Positions 44,591 through 55,974 of a DNA stretch of 64,000 bases are shown piece after piece (within the stretch, counting starts at the first letter, position 1; the number at the start of each line of letters is the position of its first letter). The notes beneath the pieces were generated by a model. It had not been told where the DNA came from and made no database searches. It saw nothing but the letters and a program-made list of their open reading frames with translations. This DNA comes from Epiperipatus broadwayi (Eukaryota; Onychophora; Udeonychophora; Euonychophora; Peripatidae): NCBI GenBank assembly GCA_028023455.1, contig JAQFVV010006197.1, positions 17,295,254 to 17,359,253 of the forward strand. The letters run 5' to 3'. The position numbers and the translations under genes are program-made.

Positions 44591-47590
44591 AAAGATAAAT
44601 CATGGCCCTTATTCCCAGGAGGCTGTAAAGTCCCCAAGAAAGGCAGTGGTTGGTGGCCAAAGGCAGAGGGTGCTAAGAATCCTGATTGCAGATCCAGGCT
44701 GCCATTTGATGACTTTTTATTTAGGTACTTATAACTGCAGATCACTTTCAAGTAAAGAAAGATTGCAAGAATTAGAAAAAGAACTGTCTTATATTAAATA
44801 GGACATTATTGGACTTTGTGAAGTTAGAAGAAAAGGTGAAGAAACAATTGATTTAAAAAGTGGACATGTACTCTATTATAAAGGTACAAATATTGGAAAT
44901 ACAAGTGGAGTATGATTCATTATAAATAAAAAGTGGAAGAACAATATTGTGGAGATTGATGGTGTATTGGACAGAGTGGTAAGATTAGTTATACAACTTA
45001 ATAGCAGATATCAAATGTAGATAATTCAGGTTTATGCCCCAACAAGTTCTCATAGTAATGAAGTAGTAGAAGATTTTTATATGGATGTACAAAAGACTTT
45101 TGATCAGAGTAAATGACATTTTAAAATTGTTATGGGAGACTTTAATGCTAGAATTGGTAAACAAATAAAAGATGAAAGTGCTGTAGGTAATTTTGGTTAT
45201 GGTAATAGAAATGAGAGAGGACATAGACTTGTGGAGTTTGCAGAAAAAGAAAAATTTTATATTATGAATTCTTTTTTTGAGAAAAATGTTAAAAGGAAAT
45301 GAACATGGAAGCATCCAAATGAAGATACAGGAGAATTGGATTATATTTTGACTAACAGAAAATACATATTTCAAGATTGTAATATTCTTAATAAATTTAA
45401 CACAGGAAGTGATCATCATTTAGTAAGGTGTAAGATACATGTTAATGCAAAACTAGAGAGACAAAAATTATTAAGAAAAACAATATTTACAGTTGATATT
45501 CCTAATCTTCAGAAGCATACTAATGAATTTAAATTAGAACTTACAAATTGGTTTCAAATATTAGTTGATTTTGAACATGATTCAGATTTGAATGAAATTA
45601 ATATGAAAATAACTAGATACACTTCTAAAAACTGCAACAAAGGTAGCTGGTAGAAAAAAGCAGCAATTGACCAATAAAATTTCTATTGAGACTAGAGAAT
45701 TTATAAAGAAAAAAAAGGAATATGAAGATATACAAAAATGATGCATTAAAAAGGATTGAATATCTTGAATTTTGTAAAATGGTGCAGAAAAGAGTTGAAA
45801 ATGATATAAGAAAGTATAACTGTGAATTAGCAAGGAAAGCTGTAGAAGAAAATAAAAGTCTCAAGAATGTAAAACAACATTTTGGTATTGGTAGGAAATT
45901 TATATCTGTAATAAAAAAAAAAGATGGAATTATTATTAAAAAGAAAGATGACATCATGAAATGGGTAGAAGACTTTTATCAAGAATTATATAGTAATAAA
46001 GAACAAGAACCTTCTATATCTTTTACATCTTCCAAATTGCCCAGAATTTTAAATGAAGAAGTGAGACATGCAAGTAATAATTCTTTTATCTATAAATTTC
46101 AGTAATGATGGAATTATAATTGATATATTAAAAGAAGCAGGTGAAGAAATAGAATTTTTTTTAGCAAAGTTATATACCAAATCTCTAAATGATAAAGATG
46201 TACCAGATGATTGGAATAATGCAATAATAATATTAATATTTAAAAAAAGGTGATAAAGAAGATATTAGAAATTACAGACCTAACAGCCTTTTATCAGTTT
46301 TATACAAAGTTTTTACCAAGAAAGAAGATATTAAAAATTACAGACCTATCAGCCTTTTATCAGTTTTATACAAAGTTTTTACCAAGATAATTACAACTCA
46401 TCTACAGAGAACATTGGATTTCCACCAACCAAGAGAACAAGCTGGATTTAAAAGTGGTTTTAGTACAGTAGATCATATCCAGGTAATGAGAGAAGTTATA
46501 GAAAGGACAAATGAATATAAATTACCATTATGTTTTGGATTTGTAGATTATGAAAAGGCATTGATTCTATAAACATTTCTTCAGTGATTAAAGCATTGGA
46601 TCATTAAGGTATAGATCCAGCATATTGTCATATTTTAAAGAATATTTATAAAAATGCAACAGCAACAATTAGATTACATAATGATACTGGGTAAGTCAAC
46701 ATTGAGAAGGGTGTAAGACAAGGTGACTCCATATCTCCAAAACTTGTTACCACAGTGCTGCAAGAAGTATTTTGTGGATTAAAATGGGAAACTAAAGAAA
46801 TGAAAGTAAATGAGATTATTTAAGACATTTAGATTTTGCAGATGATGTAGTTGTTTTTGCAAATAATGCTTCAGAGATGCAGGAAATGTTGCAGGAGTTA
46901 TCAGTTGAAAGTAGGAAACTAGGACTAAAGATAAATGTTAAAAAGACTAAAGTAATGTTTAATCGATTTGCTCAAAATGTGAAAATAAAGATTGATTATG
47001 ATGAATTAGAAGAAGTTAACAGTTACAAATACCTTGGTCAGATTATTAATACAGATGGAAACATAATGGAGGAAATTAATCATAGAATTAAACTTGGTTG
47101 GAGTGCTTTTGGTAGAAATAACTTGATACTAAAAGGAAATATGCCTATGTGTTTGAAAAGGAAAGTTTTTAACCAATGTGTTTTACCAGTTCTTACTTAT
47201 TGATCTGAGACTTAGACACTTAATAAAAGAGCTATACATAGACTTCAGATCACTCAGAAAAGTATGGAGAGTTGCATGTTGGGAGTAACAAGGAGATCGA
47301 AAATGCAATGTATGGGTAAGAGAACAAACAGATGTTACTGACCTCATTGAAAAAATTAAAAAGATTAAAGTGGAGTTGAGCTGGACATATTGCTAGAAGA
47401 GATGATAGTAGATAGACAATTGAAATCTTAAACTGGATTCCAAGAAATTGTAAAAAAACCCAGAAAGAGATCACATGTGAGTGTGCAGGGGTGATATGAA
47501 GAAGAGAAGCTAAAGATCAAAGAAGATGGATTGAACTTGGAGAGACCATTTTGCAGTGGATTGATAATGGTTGTTGATGATGATGATTTT
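44591..47590 (+). pseudogene. LINE-3: near-full-length RTE-like LINE, damaged
   Basis: One LINE ORF is followed through several frameshifts and stops. Endonuclease: LGTYNCRSLSSKERLQELE (about 44720), IIGLCEVRRKGEETI (44805), IQVYAPTSSHSNE (about 45025), VMGDFNARIGK (about 45135), TWKHPNEDTGELDYIL (45303) and GSDHHLVRCKI (45408). Linker: EYLEFCKMVQKRVENDIRKY-type helix (about 45760). Reverse transcriptase: DGIIIDILKEAGEEIEFFL (about 46110), NYRPxSLLSVLYKVF (46270), QAGFKSGFSTVDHIQ (46438), FVDYEKA (46540), GVRQGDSISPKL (46710) and a damaged FADD region near 46840. C-terminal: YKYLGQIINTDG-type motif (47020), then the same end as at 39132-39625, closing with a TGATGATGATGA tail. An in-frame 66-bp duplication repeats part of the RT. 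Target-site duplications were not found. Confidence 0.8.
46258..46389. repeat. 66-bp tandem duplication in LINE-3 RT
   Basis: Units 46258-46323 and 46324-46389 differ at a few bases only. Because 66 is a multiple of three, it duplicates 22 residues of the RT (NYRP...LYKVFTK) without shifting the frame. Confidence 0.9.
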
Positions 47591-48082
47591 CTTTTGTCTA
47601 AGGCAGGTTGTAATTTAGAAGATTGCTTTAGGCAGCAAATAGTTTAAATGCTGGAGTCAGAGTATAAATGGGGGTGGGGGGTGGAACAAAAAAAAGTACA
47701 GTTTTAAATAGAGTTGTCACCCATCACTACACTAATTTTGAACCTGTAAATCAAAAGCAAGTAGGAAGGAACATCACCACCTGTCTCTCTGAATCCTATC
47801 TCCTACTACACACCACTATAGTCCTGTCCCTGAAGAATGCCGCAGGCCATAAGAGTTTGCCCATACCATCACTCCGGGGAATTCGAGGTAACGCGTCTCA
47901 TAAACCACCAAGATTCCAGATCCTGTCTTACATTTTTAAATCTTTTATTTAATAAACCTATATTTCTAAACTAATCTTAATTTAAATGTAGATATTTAAA
48001 TTTTTAAATGTTGTATTCATCTCTTTAACCCTCTCTAATTTATTCGTAATTGTTCTTTGAACTCAAGCTCACAAAACTTATA
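47591..48082. other. no recognised gene; GC-richer patch
   Basis: The interval 47750-47930 is clearly less AT-rich than its surroundings (for example GGTAACGCGTCTCATAAACC) and open in one frame (47668-47952). It resembles nothing I know and may be a piece of an unknown repeat. Confidence 0.35.
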
Positions 48083-49379
48083 CACCTGGGTCTTGTTTCA
48101 TGTGGTAGATAGGTTCCTCAGTAAACATGCACAAAAGAAATCACACAAAAATAGACTTATCTTAAAAATGGTGGATACAGACTGTGATTTTCCAAAAATC
48201 GTATAAAAGCAAAGCAACAATGTAAAATTACTTTAAAATTCACATAAAAAAAAATAAGAAAATAAAATATGACTAATAAAAAATTTCAAATTTGAAAAAA
48301 ATTGATATAAGACAAATTTTTTTTACTTTTTTTTATTAACTACAGTATTTAATTTTATTCAAAACAATATATTTTTATGCGTAATTACATTTTTGTCATA
48401 CATGTATGGTATTTTAATCATTGTCGCTATTCGAGACATCAGATCCGTCATGATGTGATGTGATGTGGGGTAGTGTAGCTTCTCCTTAAACGGAGTCAAG
48501 AGGAAATACAACTAAAATGTTTTCCAAATGCTGTTGATCTCATTTTGCTAAGCGATCTAAAATTGAAATTTTTGTTTACAAAGAAATTCATTTTCTTGGG
48601 TGTTTTTCTTTCTGTCTGTTAGAGTAAACTAAAAGTTTAAATAAAAATAAAAACTTAGACTTATGATAATAAAAAGGCAATGACTCACCACTGGTGGAAA
48701 AATTTAATTAAAACTAGCAATTAAAAATTAAATTCTTATTTCTGTCTTTAATTTTTTAATTTTCAATTCCGTTTAAAAATCAAATTTCACCGTTTCACAT
48801 CACCTTAATGTTACGTAATTTTTAAATTGTTGATTACAATTAAAAATCAGATTTTAATTGTCAAATTTAATTGTGCCCACCACTGTTACTCACCTTTTAA
48901 AAATAAACTTGTGGACACTAAATGATTAATTGATTACGTACTCTTTTTATAAAAAGCAAAAATAGAACGTGATTTAAAATGCAAAAACAACATACCATTT
49001 TTCATCTATAACGTTTGAACAGATTTACATTATAGTCTTGTAAAATTTAATGTGTGTATATAAAATGGGGAAATTCTGATTTTAAGTGAATTATGAACTT
49101 CTTTATTGCATAAAATCTATTACAGTACATAAAGCACTGAAAATATTGAAATTATTAGATGGGAGTTGAACTCCGATAATGCGCTATTACTTTAAATATG
49201 ACATGAGTGCGCAAAATTTATAATATTTAAAGTAATAGTGCATTATCGGAGTTCGACTTCTGATCTAATATTTTTTATCACATAAAAGAAAAACACAAAG
49301 ATATTAAGAACAAACATGAATCGCATCGCATAACTTCAAAATCGCATTAAATAAATCCGCATAAAACGAAACCTGGGTG
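48083..49379. mobile_element. Tigger/pogo-like non-autonomous DNA transposon, copy 2 (inverted)
   Basis: The element is 1,297 bp with termini CACCTGGGTCTTG / CGAAACCTGGGTG and TA on both sides. It is inverted relative to copy 1. A strong hairpin near 49165-49260 pairs CTCCGATAATGCGCTATTAC with its complement, with a short AT-rich loop. No transposase ORF is present. Confidence 0.7.
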
Positions 49380-49381
49380 TA

Positions 49382-49683
49382 TATATATTTTAATCAATTA
49401 TTTTAATATGTGATTTATTTGTTTTGTAATAATTTCATAGTATAATTTCTATGATTTTATTGAACCAACTTCACTACCGGGGATTTTAAGATGATAATTT
49501 GTGTAGTAGCAAAGTATCCTAAGAGGGGGAGGGTAGAAGAGAAATTAAGTAGAAAGAAAAATAAGTTTTCTCTGACTCGCTTGTGTAGTTGCGTGAAATA
49601 TCTTTAATAAAATGTGTTTACATTAATAACTTTATTTAATGTTTGCTAATGATTTTAAGAATGAGATTTTTTTATAAATAGAT
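49382..49683. other. no recognised gene
   Basis: AT-rich spacer between the DNA transposon and the R-B palindrome. Confidence 0.4.
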
Positions 49684-49740
49684 AACAGGGGATTTGAACT
49701 CAGATTTACAAGAACTCATCAATTATCCACACTATTAAGC
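49684..49740 (-). promoter_or_regulatory. tRNA-like segment with B box, R-B
   Basis: On the minus strand AGTGTGGATAATTGATGAG is followed by AAATCTGAGTTCAAATCCCC. The B box GTTCAAATC is exact. The same arrangement downstream of the hammerhead unit in R-A shows that the two families share a 3' module. Confidence 0.45.
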
Positions 49741-49883
49741 ATCACATGATCACCATCTCATACTAGCACATAATTGTTTATAAACAAAGCAAAACTCTCC
49801 ATACACTAGTGTCATCTGTGCTAAGCAGAGTAATCTATGGATGCCAGAAGGCTTGTGCATAAAATCCCTATCTAATTCTTATT

Positions 49884-49944
49884 CATCCAATATCCCCAGA
49901 CTAGTTTTTGGCTTGTGGCCTTCATCAGTGAGGAGCTTTGGATC
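49884..49944 (-). ncRNA. R-B hammerhead motif 3 (G12 lost)
   Basis: Minus strand: CUCCUCACUGAUGA, stem II GGC/GCC with loop CACAA, AAAAAC, then CUAGUC followed by UGGGGAUAUUGGAU. Only G12 of the core is replaced by A. Stem I pairs CUCCUCA-type sequence with UGGGGA and, beyond an internal loop, AUCCAA with UUGGAU. Confidence 0.7.
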
Positions 49945-50528
49945 TGAGAGCACTGCATCTAGATCTTATGATCTAATGCAACCCTCCAGAAACCACCTTT
50001 TATCTCTACTTAACTACAAAACTATGAGAATGAAAACACAAAAAATATTTTCAATCTAAACTCAATAGCTTATATATTCAAATGGGTCTGAATCTCAGTT
50101 CAGCACCCATACATTTAGGTGTCTTTGGTACTTTAACAACCATAGCCACCACTATCCTATTAGGCAGGATTGGTGTTAAACCATTAAGTATCACATGATC
50201 ACCATCTCTTATACTAGCACATAAAGAGTTTGCTTTGTTTATAAACAATTATGTGCTAGTATAAGAGATGGTGATCATGTGATGCTTAATGGTTTAACAC
50301 CAATCCTGCCTAAAAGGATACTGGTGGCTATGGTTGTTAAAGAGCCAAAGACACCAAAATGTATGAGTGCTGAACTGAGACCCATATGACTATATAAGCT
50401 ATTGAGCTTAGATTGAAAATATTTTTTGTGTTTTCAATTTCATTCTCATAGTTTTGTAGTTAAGTAGAGACAAAAAGTGGTTGCTGGAGGGTTGCATTAG
50501 ATTCTAAGATTTAGATGCAGTGCTCTCA

Positions 50529-50587
50529 GATCCAAAGCTCCTCTCTGATGAAGGTCACAAGCCAGAAACTAGTCTGGGGATATTGAA
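50529..50587 (+). ncRNA. R-B hammerhead motif 4 (intact core)
   Basis: CUGAUGA, AGGU loop CACAA GCCA, GAAAC, UA, GUC and then UGGGGAUAUUG. All catalytic positions and the classical GAAAC...GUC pairing are present, with a minimal stem III (two pairs and a 2-base loop). Proximal stem I has a U/U mismatch at the first pair and then CUCCUC/GGGGA-type pairing. The distal stem I AUCCAA pairs with the later UUGAAU less well. This is the best R-B candidate for self-cleavage. Confidence 0.75.
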
Positions 50588-50690
50588 TGAGTAGGCATTA
50601 GATAGGGATTTTATGCACAAGCCTTCTGGCATCCACTGATTACTCTGTTCAGCACAGGTAGCACTACTGTATGGAGATTTTGCTTTGTTT

Positions 50691-50973
50691 ATCCACACTA
50701 TCTTATACAACTGATACACCTGACCACGCACAGGTATAGAGTATTTATCACCAATATGGGCATTTCGTGCTAAACCAGCACTCATAAGTTGGTCCAGATT
50801 ATCATCTCCCACACACACACACATATATAATCAGTGCTCAGTTTATATAAAAGATAGCAAATCATACCTAATGGACAGACTTCAATCCACTCCAACCTCC
50901 AATTTTTCAGCTATACATATCATTGAAAATCAGATGATGACAACCCAAATCCCATGCTGATACCTGGTATTCA
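50691..50973 (-). repeat. R-A partial monomer fused to R-B palindrome
   Basis: From TCCACACTATCTTATAC onward the sequence is R-A in minus orientation up to CCCATGCTGATA, where an inverted scrap of R-A (CCTGGTATTCAAAT) closes the block. R-A and R-B thus join directly, without spacer, in one composite repeat. Confidence 0.65.
50741..50806 (-). ncRNA. R-A hammerhead motif 6 (G5 lost)
   Basis: Minus strand: CUGGACCAACUUAUGAGUGC, loop GGUUU, AGCACGAAAUGCCCAUA then UUGGUGAUAA. Stem II is perfect (GUGCU/AGCAC) and GAAA and AUA are kept, but G5 is changed to U (CUUAUGA), which should abolish cleavage. ACCAA/UUGGU of stem I is intact. Confidence 0.65.
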
Positions 50974-52451
50974 AATATATTTTTTTAGAAAGGAATAGAA
51001 ATAAAATATAATTAACCTAGAAACAGCACTGCTGGATAGCGTCGGTTATTATCACGCAATATTTTTTTTTGTTAGAATTAAATGCAGAAATGAAAGGGGT
51101 GGTGGTGATCTATTTAAGATATATTTTAATTAAATATTCTCACATGAAAAAATTGTTTGCGCAGCTTGATCTTTATGCCGTATTACATTAGTTAAGGCTC
51201 CGTAATTATAATTATCCAAGTATATTGTGATAAATAAGTGAATCGGGTTAATAATGGATGCGAAGTGTGTTGGAGTGGATCTATAAAAGATCATTTTATT
51301 TTGTATAATCTTGTTCCTGGTAGCACATACTGCTGTGTGCCGGAGAATAAGCGAGGTAGTCAAAGGTGATCTGCATGATATCCGTATGCTGGACATGGGA
51401 TACCAATAAAACCTATATCTTCATTCGGTATCGTTCCGCAATATCGCGGACATACCAACTCTTCTTGTGACAATAGGAGTAAGAGTGTCTTGTAAATCGG
51501 CTCGTATTAACCTATATTCTGTTTCTTAGGCATTCTTATTATTATCCCGAATTTGTTCATTATTTTAAAGCCATAAAGAAATGATTCTACCAATGTCGAA
51601 GATATTCAACGTGAGTAGCTAGTCCTCTCTTTTCGCCCGTGGTTAATTAGACATTGTTATTAATTAAAGCATGACTTTTATTACATAAAGGATCACATAG
51701 CAAATTTTAATGCTGGGGTTTGTGCGCGTGATAATTGACCACTACTTAACTTACAGTTACAAGTAATGGGACGTGTGAAAGTCTGAGTTCGAATCTCGCA
51801 TATTACATATATAAATGCAGGTTTAAGCCTGTACAATGTATTAAGTTATAAGTATTGTAATGTTGTTATAAATAACTTAACGCTGTTCTAGCAAGGTCCA
51901 TGCTAAATAAAAATAAAGATATTATTTTGATGAAATTCCACCTTCATAAAAAAATGTAAAATAGCATGTTTTATTTTTGTCATTTTTAAACCTTGTAAAA
52001 ATGTCAAGTTGTTTTTGTTTATAGACTTTTGATATTGTTTTTATTTTTTTAATTTTTTGGGGGTGATTTAAATAACAAAAAAGAGAATTGTTATTTTTTG
52101 TACAATCGATCTGTAAATTTTAAATACGCTGATTGAAAAGAATATCCTTTTTTGTAATAAATGTGAACAAACTTTAATTTGAAAAATTCCGTTGTCATTT
52201 TTTTTGTAAATAATGTAACAGGCTAAGAAATGATCGCTGTTTATACATATATGTAGTCATATCGTGACGCGATCTAGTTTAAAATTGTATATCTAAATAA
52301 TAAATGAATGTATACAACTGATCCGTGAGCTTGAGTAATTGAAACTTAATATTTTTAATAGCCTAAAATCTATATATAAAACTTCCAGTGTTCGAATCAT
52401 TTATTTCATTTTCTTTGTTATCCATAAGTTAATTAAACAAGAAGGGATCAC
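50974..52451. other. no recognised gene
   Basis: A mixture of AT-rich DNA and patches with more CpG (51030-51640). A minus ORF at 51130-51396 has no recognisable product. A worn tRNA-like segment (GAAAGTCTGAGTTCGAATCT, 51778-51797) contains a B-box-like GTTCGAATC and is followed by AAATGCAGGTTTAAGCCTG, like the sequence after the R-A B box. Confidence 0.4.
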
Positions 52452-52690
52452 TCAAGGTCTCATTGAACCACCATCATCATCCTGAATCTTATGCAATGAT
52501 GCTTGGCTCTGGGCCGGTAAAACTAAGAATGTACGATATGATCTTTGGGAAATGAATTGTCTTTGATGTGGAATAACGGGTAAATAGGGCGGAATCGACG
52601 ATGTACCTGACCACACATGTGTATCTTGTACATGGTTGGGTTCATGGTACTTTACCCTTATTCTAGGTCTTGTTGGATAAACATACCTTT
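52452..52690 (-). CDS. possible terminal exon, function unknown
   Basis: A minus-strand open frame of about 79 codons with balanced, non-AT-driven composition reads KKRYVYPTRPRIRVKYHE at its start and QDDDGGSMRP before the stop at 52452. It is rich in His, Pro and Arg, without a domain I recognise. Protein-like composition stands out from the simple ORFs around it. The upstream border (an AG at about 52690) has no good pyrimidine tract, and the LINE-4 copy begins within about 20 bp of it. An upstream exon would have to lie beyond 56 kb. It could also be a fragment of an unknown mobile element. Confidence 0.35.
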
Positions 52691-53660
52691 TTTTCAACGG
52701 TACATTGTTAAATGTCAAGAACCTTTGTGGTTTGAAAGGAGGTTGGGAAAACAAGAATGGATGGTGGTTATAGTTTATATAGCTGCTGGAGATAGTCAAA
52801 CTATAATGGAGTTGAAGGGTAGCATATATGAATGCCTAGTTAAGGATATACAGAGTTTTAAAGAAAAGTGGAAAAGAATAATGGTTATAGGGGATATGAA
52901 TAGGCGTGTTGAAGAAATTGATGATATAGATAAATAAGAATAGACAGCTTTTGAAGAAATTTTGTGAGAAAATGAATTTGAGCATTGGAAATTCATCAAA
53001 TATTTATGAGGGACAATACACATGGTCTACAAAATATATTCCACACAATAGATTATGTATTGGTAGAGAAAGAAAGTATGGAAAATGTAAGATGTTTGAC
53101 AATGAAGAGAGAATATGTAATAGTGATCATAACTTCTTTATAATAGAAAGGGTTAGTAATGTGATAAAGAATAAAAATAAAAATAGAAACAATAATGAAA
53201 GATGTGGATGGAGAGTGAATGATAATGTTGGAAGAGTATAAAATACAAGTTGAAGAAATCATGAAAGAGTTGGTTGGAGTGAGTATAAGGATTAATGTGG
53301 CGCAATAGAGAAAGCAGAAAATAGGGCTTTAGGTGAGAATATTCAAAAGAATAAAAGTAATAAAAAATAAGAATTAGTAAAAGTATAAAAGAGAGAGAAA
53401 AAGCATGCAGAGAATATAAGTGTGCTATTAAGAACTTAGAAAAGAAGTTGGCTAAAATAGATAATTATATAGAGAAAATGGAATTAAATAGTAAATTGTT
53501 GGAGGATATTAATAATAGTGGAAAAGATGGGAATAAAAAAATTTGGAATTACATTAAAAGGAGAAATGTAGGGAAGAGAGAGATAGTGTTACTAGATGAT
53601 GAGGGAATAGATTGTAGCTCTAGTGAAGAACTAAGAAAGAATCTTAAATAGGTATGTAAT

Positions 53661-54148
53661 GGATATAGAAATGATGTTAGATGTGAAGGACAGAGTGATA
53701 GAAAACATGAAAGCATATAGTAATAGAAATATTAGGTTTACAGAAAATGAATTGAATGATGCAGGGAAGAAGTTGAAAAATGGAAAGGCAAGAGATTTAA
53801 ATTGATAGACAGCAGAGATGGTAATGAAATTTAGGGCATAGAGCAAAAGTAAAGCTATTATCATGTTTTAATAAGATGGCACAGAAGAGTTTTTTCCAGG
53901 TAGTGGATATAGAAAAGATGTTAGATGTGAAGGACAGAGTGATATAAAATATGAAAGAATATAGTAATGGGAATATTAAGTTTACAGAAAATGAACTGAA
54001 TGAGGTAGGGAAGAAATTTAAAAGTGGAAAGGCAAGAGATTTAGATGGATGGGGCAGCAGAGATGGTAATGAATTTAGAGAATATGGCAAAAGTAAAGCT
54101 ATTATTATGTTTTAATAAGGTGGCACAGAATAGTTGGAATAATACAAG
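53661..54148. repeat. 244-bp diverged tandem duplication in LINE-4
   Basis: GATGTTAGATGTGAAGGACA recurs 244 bp apart and the similarity continues through AAAGGCAAGAGATTTA to the AGTAAAGCTATTATCATG word. The two copies have diverged at many sites, so this duplication is older than the others. Confidence 0.8.
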
Positions 54149-54676
54149 GCTAAGATTATTATTTAAAGGCAAGGGTAAAAATCATAGAAAGTTAAACAAT
54201 TATAAACTGATATCAGTAACATCAGTTTTATATAAAGTTTTCTCATATGGTTGCTGGAAGAGTTGCAAATGGATGGGAAGGAAATAATGTAGTGGGAGAA
54301 ATGCAAGGACATTTTAGATCAGATAGGTGTATAGGAGATAATTTATTTGTAGTTGCACAACTTATGGATGTAAGTAGGAATTCAGGTAGACAGTTATATA
54401 TGAGTTTTATAGATATAGAGAAGGCATATGATAGAGTAAATAAAAATAGATTATGGGTAGTTTTAGCAAATTTGGGAATGGATGAAGCTTTAGTGGATAT
54501 TATTAAGAAATTATATAAAAATAATTACTATACATATCAATTAGAGGATATAGAATCAGTTAAAGTTAAAAATGGGGTGGGACTGAGGCAAGGATGCCCT
54601 ATGTCACCTATTTTGTTTTTGTGGTATTTGAATGAAATAGAGACAGCAATAGAAAGATTACGATGAGGGATAGAGA

Positions 54677-54742
54677 TACTGTTAATAGGTGGAAAGGGAA
54701 TATATACTTTACTGTTAATAGGTGGCAAGGAAGTATATACTT
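54677..54742. repeat. 33-bp tandem duplication in LINE-4
   Basis: TACTGTTAATAGGTGG recurs 33 bp apart, with three differences between units. Confidence 0.8.
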
Positions 54743-55974
54743 TGTTGGGTCTTTTTGTGTGCAGAAAGAAGATGTTGAAGTTATGCTGAGGACATTGCAA
54801 GGGTGGATAAAGAGATGGGGATCAAATTTAATGAAGAAAAATCAAATATAATGATGGTTAATACTGGGAAAGAAAAAATGAACATTTTTTTATTGGGGAA
54901 TATAAAGTAGTGTGGTGAATAGACATAATTATTTGGGAATCATCTTAAGTAATTGCTTGGATGAATGGGAGAAAAAATTGATATATGAAGCAAAGAAAAG
55001 AAAGGGATTGATAAAGAAATTAACTGTTTTCATATAATAAATATAATATAGCTAGAATTGTATGGGAGTGGCAGTAGCAGGGTTAACATATGACAATGAT
55101 GCATTATGCATTAGTAGATTACTTAGAAAAAGTACAAAGGGAAGTAGGAAGATGTATTAGAAGCAAATGTGTGTACAGCAAAGGAAGCAATTCAAGGATA
55201 AATGGGATGGTCAAGTTTTTATATGAAAGATGCAAAATGAAAATGTTCAATATATTGCAGCTTATGGATAATAAAAGAATAGCCAAAATAGTATTTAATT
55301 GGGTTATGAGTAAAGGGTAGGCAACAAGATGGGTGAAAAAGGTAATGTAGTATGCAGAAGATTTGGAGAAAGAATTTATCAGAATATTTATACAAAAAGT
55401 GGGATGATTGGATTAGGAGGATTGTTGAGTGTTATAGTGGTAAGGAATGGGGTAGAAGAAGAGATGCATTAATAAAGAATAGGGAGATGGAGAACTAGTA
55501 TGGAGAGTAAAAAGAGTTTAAATATATATAGAAGTAAATGGAACATTGGGTGCAAGTTAATTTATGATAATAGCAAGGAAAGTAGTTTACTGTTTAAGGC
55601 TCAAACAGGATCTTTAGCATCAAAGTAATATACACATAAATGGAAAAATGTGGGTGATTTAGTCTGCAATCTGTGTAAGGAAGGCATAGAAAATATTATG
55701 CATCTGTTAATTGAATGTAAATGCATGAAAGCAGAAAGGATGCAAATAATAAAGTTGTGGAAGAATAAATATAAACAAAGTGATTATAGAGAAAGTAGGT
55801 TCTTGGGTTTTATGCTGGGTTTGGGAAAGATAAGGGGAATTTGTATAAAAAGGCCATGGAGTTGATAAAGATTATGTTGTGGAAATGGGATGGAGCAGGA
55901 TAAAAAAGAATATGGGAAAAACTTAGCATGGTGATTGGAAAGGGAAGGTAAAGTGACTAACAGTTTTATGTAAT

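Larger units (their letters stand above)
49684..50690. mobile_element. R-B: head-to-head palindrome of hammerhead repeats
   Basis: The left arm (about 49740-50222, minus orientation) and right arm (about 50240-50690, plus orientation) are inverted copies of one monomer, centred near 50230. CTTATACTAGCACATAA is mirrored by TTATGTGCTAGTATAAG across the centre. The monomer is that of 19.8-20.6 kb. The outer left end adds a tRNA-like segment (minus strand, CTGAGTTCAAATCCCC at 49685-49700), the same B-box word as in R-A. Each arm carries one hammerhead. Confidence 0.75.
52700..55960 (+). pseudogene. LINE-4: decayed LINE with C-terminal zinc-type motif
   Basis: The endonuclease is partly readable (VIVYIAAGDSQTIMELKG near 52765, RIMVIGDMNRRVEE near 52878, FCEKMNLSIGN near 52955). 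The RT begins near 54180 (HRKLNNYKLISVTSVLYKVF) and contains GHFRSDRCIGDNLFVV (54308), SFIDIEKAYDRVNKN (54403) and GLRQGCPMSPILF (54583). The FADD box is lost in the 54.7-kb region. The end carries CNLCKEGIENIMHLLIECKC (55668-55727), a CCHC-type zinc motif. Similar RT and endonuclease wording is known to me from LINEs of ticks. Tandem duplications lie at 53661-54148 (period 244) and 54677-54742 (period 33). Confidence 0.7.
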
